Below the pieces are notes generated by a model. It was not told where the DNA came from and ran no database searches. It was given only the letters and a program-made list of their open reading frames with translations. The position numbers were made by a program, and so were the translations under genes. This document shows, piece after piece, positions 1 through 7,700 of a stretch of 9,963 nucleotides of DNA (position 1 is its first letter; the number at the start of each line of letters is the position of its first letter). Origin of the DNA: RGIG426 sp045639905 (lineage in GTDB: Bacteria > Bacillota > Clostridia > Oscillospirales > Acutalibacteraceae); assembly GCA_045639905.1 (NCBI GenBank), contig JAZUDZ010000025.1:1-9963 (forward strand), written 5' to 3'.

Positions 1-1
1 C

Positions 2-1237
2 CTTTTGGTGAAAGGCGCAAGACAGGTCGGGAAATCGTTCATTATCCGGGAGTTCGGAAAAGACAATTACAAAAGCGTCATTGAAATCAATTTCTATGAG
101 CATCCCGAATACAAAACGATTTTTGACGGCGATTTGACTGCCACGGAAATCTATAAAAGAATTTCGCTTCAAGTTCCGAACGTTAAATTCATTGAGAACG
201 ACACCTTGATATTCCTTGATGAGATTCAGCATTGCCCCAACGCGAGAACCGCCATCAAGTTTCTTGCCATTGACGACAGATACGACGTCATATCCTCCGG
301 CTCACTTCTCGGGCTTTACTATAAAGACATCGTGTCCATCCCCGTGGGATATGAAACGCCGATTAATATGTACTCTCTTGATTTCGAGGAATTCTTGTGG
401 GCGTACGGTTATGATGATAAAGCCATCGAGGCCTTGAAAGAGTATTTCACATCAAAAGAGAAAATCCCGAATTCTATCAACGACAAGTTCCGTAAGATAT
501 TGCGGGAGTATCTTGTCGTGGGCGGTATGCCGGCAGTTGTTAATACGTTTTTTGAAACGAACAGTTTTCAGGAAACATATAATAAGCAGGTCGCCATTCT
601 GGCGGAATATGAAAACGACATCAAAAAATACGCCAAAACCACCGACAGACAAAAAATCCGAGATTGCTACTATTCGCTTCCGCGACAGCTTTCAAAAGAG
701 TATACGAAGTTTCAGTATAAAACGGTGGACCCGAAAGGTTCCTCCAAGAAATACGAAAACTCTCTCGATTGGTTAATTGATGCGGGAATGGTTCAAAAAG
801 TCTTGAATGTATCCACGCCGCTTTTACCGCTTATCGGCTACGAACAGCCGAATCAGTTCAAAATTTATGCAACGGATATCGGTATCGCCACTGCGATGTT
901 TGGCTTCCAAACGCAGGTTGCATTGATGGAGGACACGTTGGTCGGCCCGGCAAAAGGCGGTATCTATGAGAATCTGATTTTTGATATGCTGGTTAAGAGA
1001 GGATACAAGCCGAATTATATCAAAAAGACAGACAGCACACAGGAAATCGAGTTTTTGATTGAACAGGATTGTGCGGTAATACCGATAGAGGTAAAAAGCA
1101 AAAAAGGCAGCACCGTGTCCTTGAATCAATTTTTGAAAGAATGGCAACCACCATATTCTTACAAGTTGACAGGAGCCAACATGGGCCATACCGACACGAA
1201 AATCTCGATGCCGCATTATTTGACCATGTTTATTTGA
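2..1237 (+). CDS. AAA_14/DUF4143-type ATPase, 5' end truncated by window edge
   Basis: The reading frame is already open at base 2 and the P-loop appears within the first few codons (GARQVGKS), so the true start lies upstream and some tens of N-terminal residues are missing. Numbering from the TTG at base 5: Walker A at residues 4-11, Walker B LIFLDE at 68-73, a sensor-like SSGSLLG at 97-103, and the family hallmark DFEEFL at 126-131. The C-terminal DUF4143 half shows YLVVGGMPAVV (169-179), KIYATDIGI (286-294), GGIYENLIFDML (318-329) and a PD-(D/E)XK-like pair EIEFLI...PIEVKSK (347-366). Most relatives have E-x-D-F in the first part of that pair; here it is E-I-E-F. The family is common in gut bacteria and archaea as single cytoplasmic genes; its cellular role is not established. 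It converges on the lipoprotein operon and shares a terminator with it. Family assignment is secure, function is not. Confidence 0.93.
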   Translation, partial: LLVKGARQVGKSFIIREFGKDNYKSVIEINFYEHPEYKTIFDGDLTATEIYKRISLQVPNVKFIENDTLIFLDEIQHCPNARTAIKFLAIDDRYDVISSGSLLGLYYKDIVSIPVGYETPINMYSLDFEEFLWAYGYDDKAIEALKEYFTSKEKIPNSINDKFRKILREYLVVGGMPAVVNTFFETNSFQETYNKQVAILAEYENDIKKYAKTTDRQKIRDCYYSLPRQLSKEYTKFQYKTVDPKGSSKKYENSLDWLIDAGMVQKVLNVSTPLLPLIGYEQPNQFKIYATDIGIATAMFGFQTQVALMEDTLVGPAKGGIYENLIFDMLVKRGYKPNYIKKTDSTQEIEFLIEQDCAVIPIEVKSKKGSTVSLNQFLKEWQPPYSYKLTGANMGHTDTKISMPHYLTMFI

Positions 1238-1254
1238 TTGAAAACAAAAAATCA

Positions 1255-1286
1255 CCCCATCCCCCGGATTGCTCCGAGAGATGGGG
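1255..1286. terminator. Bidirectional rho-independent terminator between convergent genes
   Basis: A 7-bp outer stem (CCCCATC at 1255-1261, GATGGGG at 1280-1286) encloses a 3x3 internal loop and a 4-bp inner stem (CGGA/TCCG) with a TTGC loop. On the minus strand it is followed by a strong T-tract (TGATTTTTTGTTTT, complement of 1241-1254); on the plus strand by the weaker CTTGCTTTT. It lies 17 bases after the ATPase stop and just after the stop of the leftward operon, so it most likely ends both transcripts, with higher efficiency for the minus strand. Confidence 0.8.
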
Positions 1287-1304
1287 CTTGCTTTTACCTA
1301 TAAA

Positions 1305-2420
1305 TCAGTCGCTGTTGGTTTTCATAGTATAACAGAATTTGAGCGTGCCTTCACCGAACGTGCGGTAACAAAAGCGCCCCTCCTCTATCGTGGCATACCA
1401 GCCGTTAGCCACCTTTTCCACCGACGGAGACGGCTGGTCCGACGGGAATTCGCGATACGGCTCCACCATCACATTGCCGTCGCCGTCAAACAGTGTGAAA
1501 TAGGCGTGGTCTTCCACCTTGCCGTAAAAGTAGTTTTTCTTTGTAACGGGGTCGGTAAAACAGCCCTGCCACTCGCATCGTTTTCCAAGCTTCGGGCGTT
1601 GCAGCATGAGATCCGGCTCAGAAGCATCGTCTTTATAGTTTTTCGGATATCCTTCCGGCGGCGTATCCAACACCACGCCATTTTCTAAATCCAAATACAG
1701 CGTTTCTATTGTTGCAAAGCCGCCCTCATCGTCTTTGCAATAGTCTGTGACCGCATAGGCGACCTTGTCGTCTTTACAATACACCACCGCCGAACTATCC
1801 GAACGATCCCAGGATTTGCCGTTCAAAAACTCCTCGAACAAAGCGCCGTCAAAATGCGCCTTGCGTTCACCCGTGGTTTTCCATACGTCAACAGAGTTAT
1901 CCATCGATAGCGCAATCATATACTCTTTTCCGGTATAGCACTCACGGCAATCATCCAATTCCCGTACCCACGAGCCATCCGGAGCAGCAAGGGTAACAAA
2001 ACATCGAGGCGCATCAAACTGGTTTGCAAAAGCGGGATTAGGGCGGTCCAGCACTAAAAAACCGCCCGCGTATCCGATGGTTTGGTAAATCGGGTCGGTC
2101 ACCAGCTCGCCCTTACTCGACACAAGACCATACAGATACAAAACCTCGCGATTCAGGCCGGTCTCGATCGATTCCTTGCCGCAATATTCTATAAGCGCAC
2201 CGTAATCGTCCCGCGCTTGGAGACCCTCACCCTTGGTGTAGCCCTCATGGAGCGTATAGGTCTCCTCCGGCGGGTCATAGGGTGTCAGCTTCGAGTAGTC
2301 CACATGGACCGCCACACCCGCAGAGGTATCGGATACCTCGGAGGTCTCCGCCGTGTTTTTTCCACAGCCTGCCGCCGCCAACATCAACGCGGCGAGCAAC
2401 AAACAAAGCAGTTTTTTCAT
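1305..2420 (-). CDS. Secreted lipoprotein with WG-like segments (paralog A)
   Basis: A 371-aa lipoprotein. The frame is open further upstream, but the ATG at 2420 is chosen because it begins a classic lipoprotein signal (MKKLLCLLLAALMLAAAGC, lipid-modified Cys19) and is preceded by AAAGGTGA at good spacing. After a Ser/Thr-rich tether (about 20-36) come segments resembling degenerate WG beta-repeats: LYGLVSSKGELVTDPIYQ at 96-113 and YFTLFDGDGNVMVEPY at 307-322. The family is otherwise unrecognised; no catalytic motif is visible. It is a tandem copy of the next gene upstream: N-terminal residues 1-75 and the C-terminal end (FCYTMKTNSD against FCYTIQTNSD) are nearly the same, while the middle has diverged and carries a short insertion at about 225-238. 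It is the last gene of the operon, 26 bases after the paralog. It is expected to be anchored on the outer face of the membrane; a binding or sensing role is only inferred. Confidence 0.88.
   Translation of the reverse strand: MKKLLCLLLAALMLAAAGCGKNTAETSEVSDTSAGVAVHVDYSKLTPYDPPEETYTLHEGYTKGEGLQARDDYGALIEYCGKESIETGLNREVLYLYGLVSSKGELVTDPIYQTIGYAGGFLVLDRPNPAFANQFDAPRCFVTLAAPDGSWVRELDDCRECYTGKEYMIALSMDNSVDVWKTTGERKAHFDGALFEEFLNGKSWDRSDSSAVVYCKDDKVAYAVTDYCKDDEGGFATIETLYLDLENGVVLDTPPEGYPKNYKDDASEPDLMLQRPKLGKRCEWQGCFTDPVTKKNYFYGKVEDHAYFTLFDGDGNVMVEPYREFPSDQPSPSVEKVANGWYATIEEGRFCYRTFGEGTLKFCYTMKTNSD
2382..2419 (-). repeat. 38-base direct repeat over lipoprotein signal-peptide codons (copy 1 of 2)
   Basis: Bases 2382-2419 are identical to 3464-3501. 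They encode most of the signal peptides of the two tandem lipoproteins, and only the first base of the start codon differs (ATG against GTG). The genes are less alike in the middle, so this marks duplication followed by selection or gene conversion. Confidence 0.85.
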
Positions 2421-2446
2421 ACTATCACCTTTGAACAATTGTAAAA

Positions 2447-3502
2447 TCAGTCGCTGTTGGTTTGGATTGTATAACAGAATTTGAGCGTGCCGTCCGAAAG
2501 CGTACGGTAACAAAAGCGTCCGTCCTCTACCTCGGAATACAGTCCGGCACAGACATCTAAGAATCTCCGGTTCTCCACCACCATATTTCCGTCGGCATCA
2601 AACAGCGTGTAATAGGGAGGATGGTTACCGACGTTGCCGTAAAAATAGATCTTGCCGGTAAAGGGGTCGGTGCTGTAGCCAACCATCTCGCACCCCTCCA
2701 CTTTCGGGCTTTGGTCCATAATATTGGGCTCTCCAACCTCCTCGTACACATAGTCTGCCGGATATCCCGCCGGCGGCGTATCCAACACCACGCCGTTTTC
2801 TAAATCCAAATACAGCATTCCGCCGGAACAAGTCGCATACGCGATTTTTTCGTCCTTGCAATACACCCATTGCTTATCCGTATGATACCAAGATTCGCCT
2901 TGCAAATACCCCTCGAACAAGGCGCCGTCAAAATGCGCCTTGTGACCGGTTTCGGAATCCCACATATCGATGGAATTATCCATCGATGCCGTAATCATAT
3001 ACCCTTTTTCATCAAAACAGCAATCGCGGCAATCCGTTAAATCCTGCACCCACGAACCATCCGGAAAAGCAAGGGTGACAAAAATTTGAGCTGCGCTCTC
3101 ATCGGTTTTGCAAGCGGGATTGGGCCGTTTCAACACTAAAAGGCCGCCCCTATAATCGAAGCTTTGGTAAATCGGGTCGGTCACCAGCTCACCCTTGTCG
3201 GTCACAAGCCCATACAGATGCAAAACATCAACATCGGTGTGGACCACGTTCTCTTCCTTACCGCGATAAGGAAGCAGCGCACCGTAATCGTCCCGCGCTT
3301 TGACACCCTCACCCGGGGTGTAGCCCTCGTGGAGCGTATAGGTCTCCTCCGGCGGGTCATAGGGGGTCAATTTCGAGTAATCGACGTGGACCGCCACGCC
3401 CGACGACGTTTCGGACACTTCCGACGTTTCTTGCGCGGTTTTTGTGCAGCCTGCCGCCACCAGCATCAACGCGGCGAGCAACAAACAAAGCAGTTTTTTC
3501 AC
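2447..3502 (-). CDS. Secreted lipoprotein with WG-like segments (paralog B)
   Basis: A 351-aa lipoprotein that starts with GTG at 3502, only 3 bases after the TAA of the upstream SBP gene. Its ribosome binding site (GGGGGA) lies inside the end of that gene, so translation is probably coupled. The signal peptide ends in the lipobox VAAGC with Cys19. It shares with paralog A the tether, the block VDYSKLTPYDPPEETYTLHE (41-60) and the WG-like LYGLVTDKGELVTDPIYQ (96-113). A second WG-like piece, YYTLFDADGNMVVENRRF, sits near the C-terminus. No known enzyme motif is seen. The two paralogs share 38 identical bases over the signal-peptide codons, which points to a fairly recent duplication or to conversion at the ends while the middle diverged. 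Function is unknown; the operon suggests it works with the PstS-like protein at the cell surface. Confidence 0.88.
   Translation of the reverse strand: MKKLLCLLLAALMLVAAGCTKTAQETSEVSETSSGVAVHVDYSKLTPYDPPEETYTLHEGYTPGEGVKARDDYGALLPYRGKEENVVHTDVDVLHLYGLVTDKGELVTDPIYQSFDYRGGLLVLKRPNPACKTDESAAQIFVTLAFPDGSWVQDLTDCRDCCFDEKGYMITASMDNSIDMWDSETGHKAHFDGALFEGYLQGESWYHTDKQWVYCKDEKIAYATCSGGMLYLDLENGVVLDTPPAGYPADYVYEEVGEPNIMDQSPKVEGCEMVGYSTDPFTGKIYFYGNVGNHPPYYTLFDADGNMVVENRRFLDVCAGLYSEVEDGRFCYRTLSDGTLKFCYTIQTNSD
3464..3501 (-). repeat. 38-base direct repeat over lipoprotein signal-peptide codons (copy 2 of 2)
   Basis: Second copy of the identical 38-base block, in paralog B; the spacing between the copies is 1082 bases, the length of the duplicated unit. 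Confidence 0.85.
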
Positions 3503-3505
3503 AGC

Positions 3506-4447
3506 TTATTCCCCCACGTCCATGACACTGACATAGCCCTCGTGCGCGACGAGTTTTTGACCCTCCTCGCTCATGATCCAATTATAGAGGATTTTCGCCG
3601 GAGCATCTTCCGCAAGACCGGCTTTAATCACCACGTAGGAATCGTTGATAAAGGGATATTCCCGACTGCGAATGGTGGTCGGGTTCGGGTCAACGCCATT
3701 CACGGCGATGATTTTAAGCCCGTCCGCCATTTTCATATCGTGGGCATAATAGTAGACGGAATAGCCGATGGCGGCGGCGGAATCGTCATACGCGCCGACG
3801 GCTTCTATCAGCCCCCACATAGACTGCACAACACAGTCGGAGTTTTTCGGCTCCATCATTTTGAGGTCGCCCATAACGAGCTTCTTCATCGCCGTTTGGC
3901 TACCGGCCTCCTCGTTGCGCTGGAACGGCATAATTTCGACATCGTCGCCGCCGACCTCTTTCCAGTTGGTAATTTCGCCGGTATAGATTTTTTGAATCTG
4001 CTCGGTGGTCAGGCTGTTGACCGGGTTATCGACGTTCACAACGAACACCAGACCGTCCACCGCGAATTTGGAAATCTCCCACTCAAAGCCGGCTTCCTCT
4101 TTCTCCTTGTAAATGCTCTCCGGCGGCGCGCCGGAAATGAGCAAATCCGCTTGGTCGCTCATCAGTTCCCGATACGACTGCGTCGTGCGGGAGAAGTTCG
4201 TGAGGTCGGCGACCTCCTCGCGGGTTTCGCCGAGCATCACGCTGGCAATCGCCTGCCCAAGCGGCACCATCGCCGTCGAGCCGTTCAAACGCGGAAAGTT
4301 TTCACGGGTAAACTTGAATTCGGCGGAAGACGCCTCCGCTTTGCTCGTGTCATCCTGGTTGCCCGTTTTCGCGCAGGCAGTAAGGCACAAAAGCATCGCC
4401 ATCGTCAAAATGACGGCAATCATCCGAATCGTTAAGGTTTTTTTCAT
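3506..4447 (-). CDS. PstS-like periplasmic-type substrate-binding lipoprotein
   Basis: A 313-aa phosphate-type substrate-binding protein. The ATG at 4447 is preferred over the in-frame TTG at 4471 because GAGGA lies 8 bases upstream of it and it opens a normal lipoprotein signal peptide ending in LTAC (Cys25). PstS-family marks, in order: LNGSTAMVPLGQA (54-66), the ligand-loop type seen in PstS; DLLISG (101-106); LTTEQIQKIYTGEITNW (146-162), a family hallmark; PFQRNEEAGSQTAM (174-187); and IGYSVYYYA (227-235). Length is normal for the family. Known relatives bind phosphate or a similar oxyanion and deliver it to PstCAB. Here no permease, ATPase or phoU follows; the next genes are two unrelated lipoproteins, so it may be an orphan SBP used for sensing or scavenging. 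It is the first gene of its operon, with its own promoter. Family call is strong; the ligand is inferred. Confidence 0.92.
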   Translation of the reverse strand: MKKTLTIRMIAVILTMAMLLCLTACAKTGNQDDTSKAEASSAEFKFTRENFPRLNGSTAMVPLGQAIASVMLGETREEVADLTNFSRTTQSYRELMSDQADLLISGAPPESIYKEKEEAGFEWEISKFAVDGLVFVVNVDNPVNSLTTEQIQKIYTGEITNWKEVGGDDVEIMPFQRNEEAGSQTAMKKLVMGDLKMMEPKNSDCVVQSMWGLIEAVGAYDDSAAAIGYSVYYYAHDMKMADGLKIIAVNGVDPNPTTIRSREYPFINDSYVVIKAGLAEDAPAKILYNWIMSEEGQKLVAHEGYVSVMDVGE

Positions 4448-4501
4448 AAAAAACGTCCTCATTTCAATCAAAATTTGTTTTTATCTTTGCAAAACCGCTT
4501 T

Positions 4502-4529
4502 ATTTTATCATACTTTTTCGCATTGTCAA
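4502..4529 (-). promoter_or_regulatory. Sigma-A promoter of the SBP/lipoprotein operon
   Basis: On the minus strand a perfect -35 TTGACA (4524-4529) is followed after 16 bases by TAAAAT (4502-4507), one mismatch from consensus. Transcription would start near 4494-4496 and give a leader of about 48 bases before the ATG at 4447, with no obvious riboswitch fold in so short a leader. Confidence 0.75.
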
Positions 4530-4533
4530 TTCA

Positions 4534-4558
4534 TTTTTTTGCTTTTTTTCTGGTTTTT
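4534..4558 (-). promoter_or_regulatory. Phased A-tracts / UP-like element upstream of the promoter
   Basis: Three A-tracts on the minus strand (7, 7 and 5 A's, at 4534-4540, 4543-4549, 4554-4558) are centred about 9-10 bases apart directly upstream of the -35 box. Such spacing is typical of UP elements or intrinsically bent DNA that boosts a strong promoter. Confidence 0.5.
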
Positions 4559-4671
4559 CGCAAAGTTTTCCTTTCCTGTGAAAATCCGCTGTTTTCCCCT
4601 GGAATTTCCATTTGACACCCGCGGTCATACCCCTTACTAAATTTTCTCTCAGAGCCCGCATATTAAGAGAG

Positions 4672-4711
4672 AAACAGAGCCCCCTGCTTTGTGCAGCAAG
4701 GGGCTCTGTTT
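4672..4711 (-). terminator. Rho-independent terminator of the dockerin gene
   Basis: A 12-bp perfect outer stem (AAACAGAGCCCC at 4672-4683, GGGGCTCTGTTT at 4700-4711) contains an inner CTGC/GCAG pairing with a TTTGT loop and a 3-base bulge. It begins 7 bases after the dockerin gene's TGA. On the minus strand the stem ends in TTT and is followed by CTCTCTTAAT, a modest U-rich tail. Confidence 0.85.
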
Positions 4712-4718
4712 TAAACTT

Positions 4719-7700
4719 TCACGCGCCGAGTTTGTCAATCAGTCCCGCCAGGAACTTACGAAGCATCAACACGTCTTTCATATCAACCGCTCCGTCTTCA
4801 TTCACATCGGCATTTTGAATGTTACACTTTGCGTTCATACCGGCGAGATACTTGCGCATGGTCAACACGTCTTTCATGTCAACCGCTTCATCTTCGTTTG
4901 CATCACCGAGCGCCGTATCCGGATTGACCGGATCATCCGGGTCTACCGGATCCTCCTGAGCGGTGGCGTTTTGGGGTTCGGTGAAAATGTCGAAGCTACG
5001 TGCGTTAAGACCGTTTCTGTAGGTATATTCCTTATCAACAGCAAAGGCACCGTCGTTCAACAAAACCGTTGGCTCCTTGGCAAAGACATACCCTTCATCG
5101 GCAATCAATGTACCGCCGAGTGCATAGAGTGTATTCTCTTTAAATGTATCGTCGTCTTCCAAATTGAACATACTGCTGTAATCATACCAGCACAGACCGT
5201 CCTCTGCAAAATGATACGGTAAGCCCTCGGCAATGGTAAGATTCAGGTAGTCGCCCGCTTTGTCGCCGACAACCGGGTTGCAAATTCCGTTAATTTCGAT
5301 TGTGTCAATGACAATGTCGGAAATGGCTTTCGATTCTCCGGAAACGAGGAAAGAACCCGCATCGGAACCTTTTCTGTAGGTATGTTCCGTATCGACTTCG
5401 AACTCGCCGCCGTTCAAAAGAATCGTCGGACGATTGGTAAAGATATACCCTTCGTTTGCAACCAGCACGCTGACAATCGAATAGAATATGTCCGGTTCAA
5501 ACTTGCTGCTGTCCCTGATTCGAACCATGTCAGCATAGTTGCACCAATATGTATCTCCCTCCGCAAAATGGTAGGGTGCATCTTCCGGAATGGTAAGATT
5601 TAAATAGTCGCCCGCTTTGCCGCCGTAAACCGGAACGCAGAACCCGTCAATCTCAATGGTGTCAATATAACCGGAGACGGCGTTTTGCAATTCACCCCAA
5701 ATATGGAAAACGCGGGTGTCAAAGTCATCTCGTTTTGATCTTCCTTCAAAGACACCAAACTTGCCGTCGTTCAAAAGAATCGTCAGATTTTTGTCAAAAA
5801 TATATCCTTCGTCGGCAACCAAGGTCCCTCCGAGTGTATACGGTTTACCCGCTTCAAATATACCGTCATTGTCCATACGGGTGCTGTCGGTATCATTCAT
5901 CCAATAATAGCCACTTTCATCAAAGTGATAGGGTGCATTTTCAGGAAGAACAAGATGTAGGTATTCGCCGACTCGGCCATTCGTAATCGGATAGCAGAAG
6001 CCGTCAATTTCGATGGTATCGATGATTTCCTTGTAAGCGGAAAACTCCACCGCGGCAAGACCTTCTCCCGAACGGAAACAAACCAGGTCGCCGTCTGTGT
6101 CAAAATACTCACTAGATGCCACGTTCCCCTCCTCATCAAAAGACGAATACACCATAGCCGTCACTTTGACGGGGAATTTGCACTGCAGGCTCAGTTCTGT
6201 TCCGGACAACAGCTGGATCTCCTGTTCATCGTTAAATCCGGAAAACAAAACGCTGCCGGAGCAGGAAATCGGATTGCTGATTCCCGTTTCACCGCAGATA
6301 CCCGTTTGCAAATACAAGCGTCCGGTGAAGGCAATTTCCACTGTGGAAGAGGATTCAAAAATTGCTATGGAATCCCCCGTCTCGCTGTCACCGGAGTAAA
6401 TGGTAAGACTGCCGTCGCCTGTCAGTATCGGCGGGCATTCGTTACCGCTGCCACGAACAAAAATCGCACAACAGGAGTCGATCATCGTCGCAATGCTTTG
6501 ATACAACATATTGAATCCCGTCAAATGGATGGTGATGAACTGATCGGCATATACGGAACAATTCGCCTGTGCGTCTATCACATACATACAACTTAAAAGG
6601 GTGGTGTTGCTGAGGGAAAGCGTTTTGGTCTCATCGTCATAACGCACACGACCGTCACCCAGAACATCCGCGGCGTTTGTCGTATTAACCCATGTTTGTC
6701 CCACCATCAAATGAATACCGCTGTCGAATGTGGACTCGGGTATAACCTGACTCATTTTTGTCCAAATATCGAATTTTTGGTTACCGGACCTTCTGCTGAC
6801 GGAAAAGTCAACAGCGTCGGTCGAACCGTTAATCGTCACCGAAACTGTTTCCGCAAACACATACCCGGGAGTGGCTCTGAGTTCAATATGGGCTGCATAC
6901 GGAGTACCCACAACAAACGCTTCCTGGTTTGCCATGTCCGTTTGGTTGCTTCTGTCAACCCAGCAATGCTTCGATACCCTATATTCGGAATTTTCCGGCA
7001 AGGTCACATGAAGCAAGTTTCCGGCCGTTCGTCCGGGAATGGCCGCAACATCCATACCGGATAGATTGATTTCGGTAATGGGTGTCGGCTCAACCGCCTT
7101 TGTTTCAGGCGTACGTATTCGGAAAAACATCCCGTCGGCGGTCCATACAAGATTCCACCCCATGTCGTCAGAAACGAGCGTACCATTGACACGAACAACC
7201 GTATTGGCACCAAAGACATACCCTTGAGCGGCGGTCACGGTGATTCTGCGGCTATAGGTTACTCCCGCAATGAATTTATTGTCATTCGTGTCTCCAATCC
7301 AGAAGTTTTCATTCGCAGAGGCCTTTTTATAGAGAGCATTCTCGGGAATGGTATAGTCAAGAGGATCGCTTACCGTCTCGCCCACTATCGGCAGAAAATC
7401 CACATCCGTCAGATTGATTTCGGCAATGGTCGGTATCGGCTGAATCGACGATGTCCAAACAACACATCGGTCGCTGCTAAAGAACGAGTAGGCCTGATCG
7501 ACACCAAAACCTGAGATATAAGCACCCGGGTTGCTGCTGAATGCATACCCTTCTTTCGGGACAAGCTCCCATACTGCGGAATAAGACCCGCCCTCAAGAA
7601 AGACATCATTGTCCGTCATCACACAATATTCAGACCGGTTATACCAATAATGTTTCACACAGGTAAACAGCTCATACTCGGACACTTTAGACGACAAATA

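Noticed and set aside
2421..2513. Upstream in-frame extension of paralog A by 31 codons
   Set aside because: It overlaps the end of paralog B, lacks a signal peptide at its own start, and the ATG at 2420 has a proper ribosome binding site and lipoprotein signal.
3164..4435. A 423-codon open frame on the plus strand, opposite the SBP gene and part of paralog B
   Set aside because: It lies antisense to two well supported genes, has no ribosome binding site, and its His/Arg-rich composition is what codon bias on the opposite strand produces.
4448..4494. Leader of the SBP operon as a possible riboswitch
   Set aside because: Under 50 bases and A/T-rich without a stable stem.
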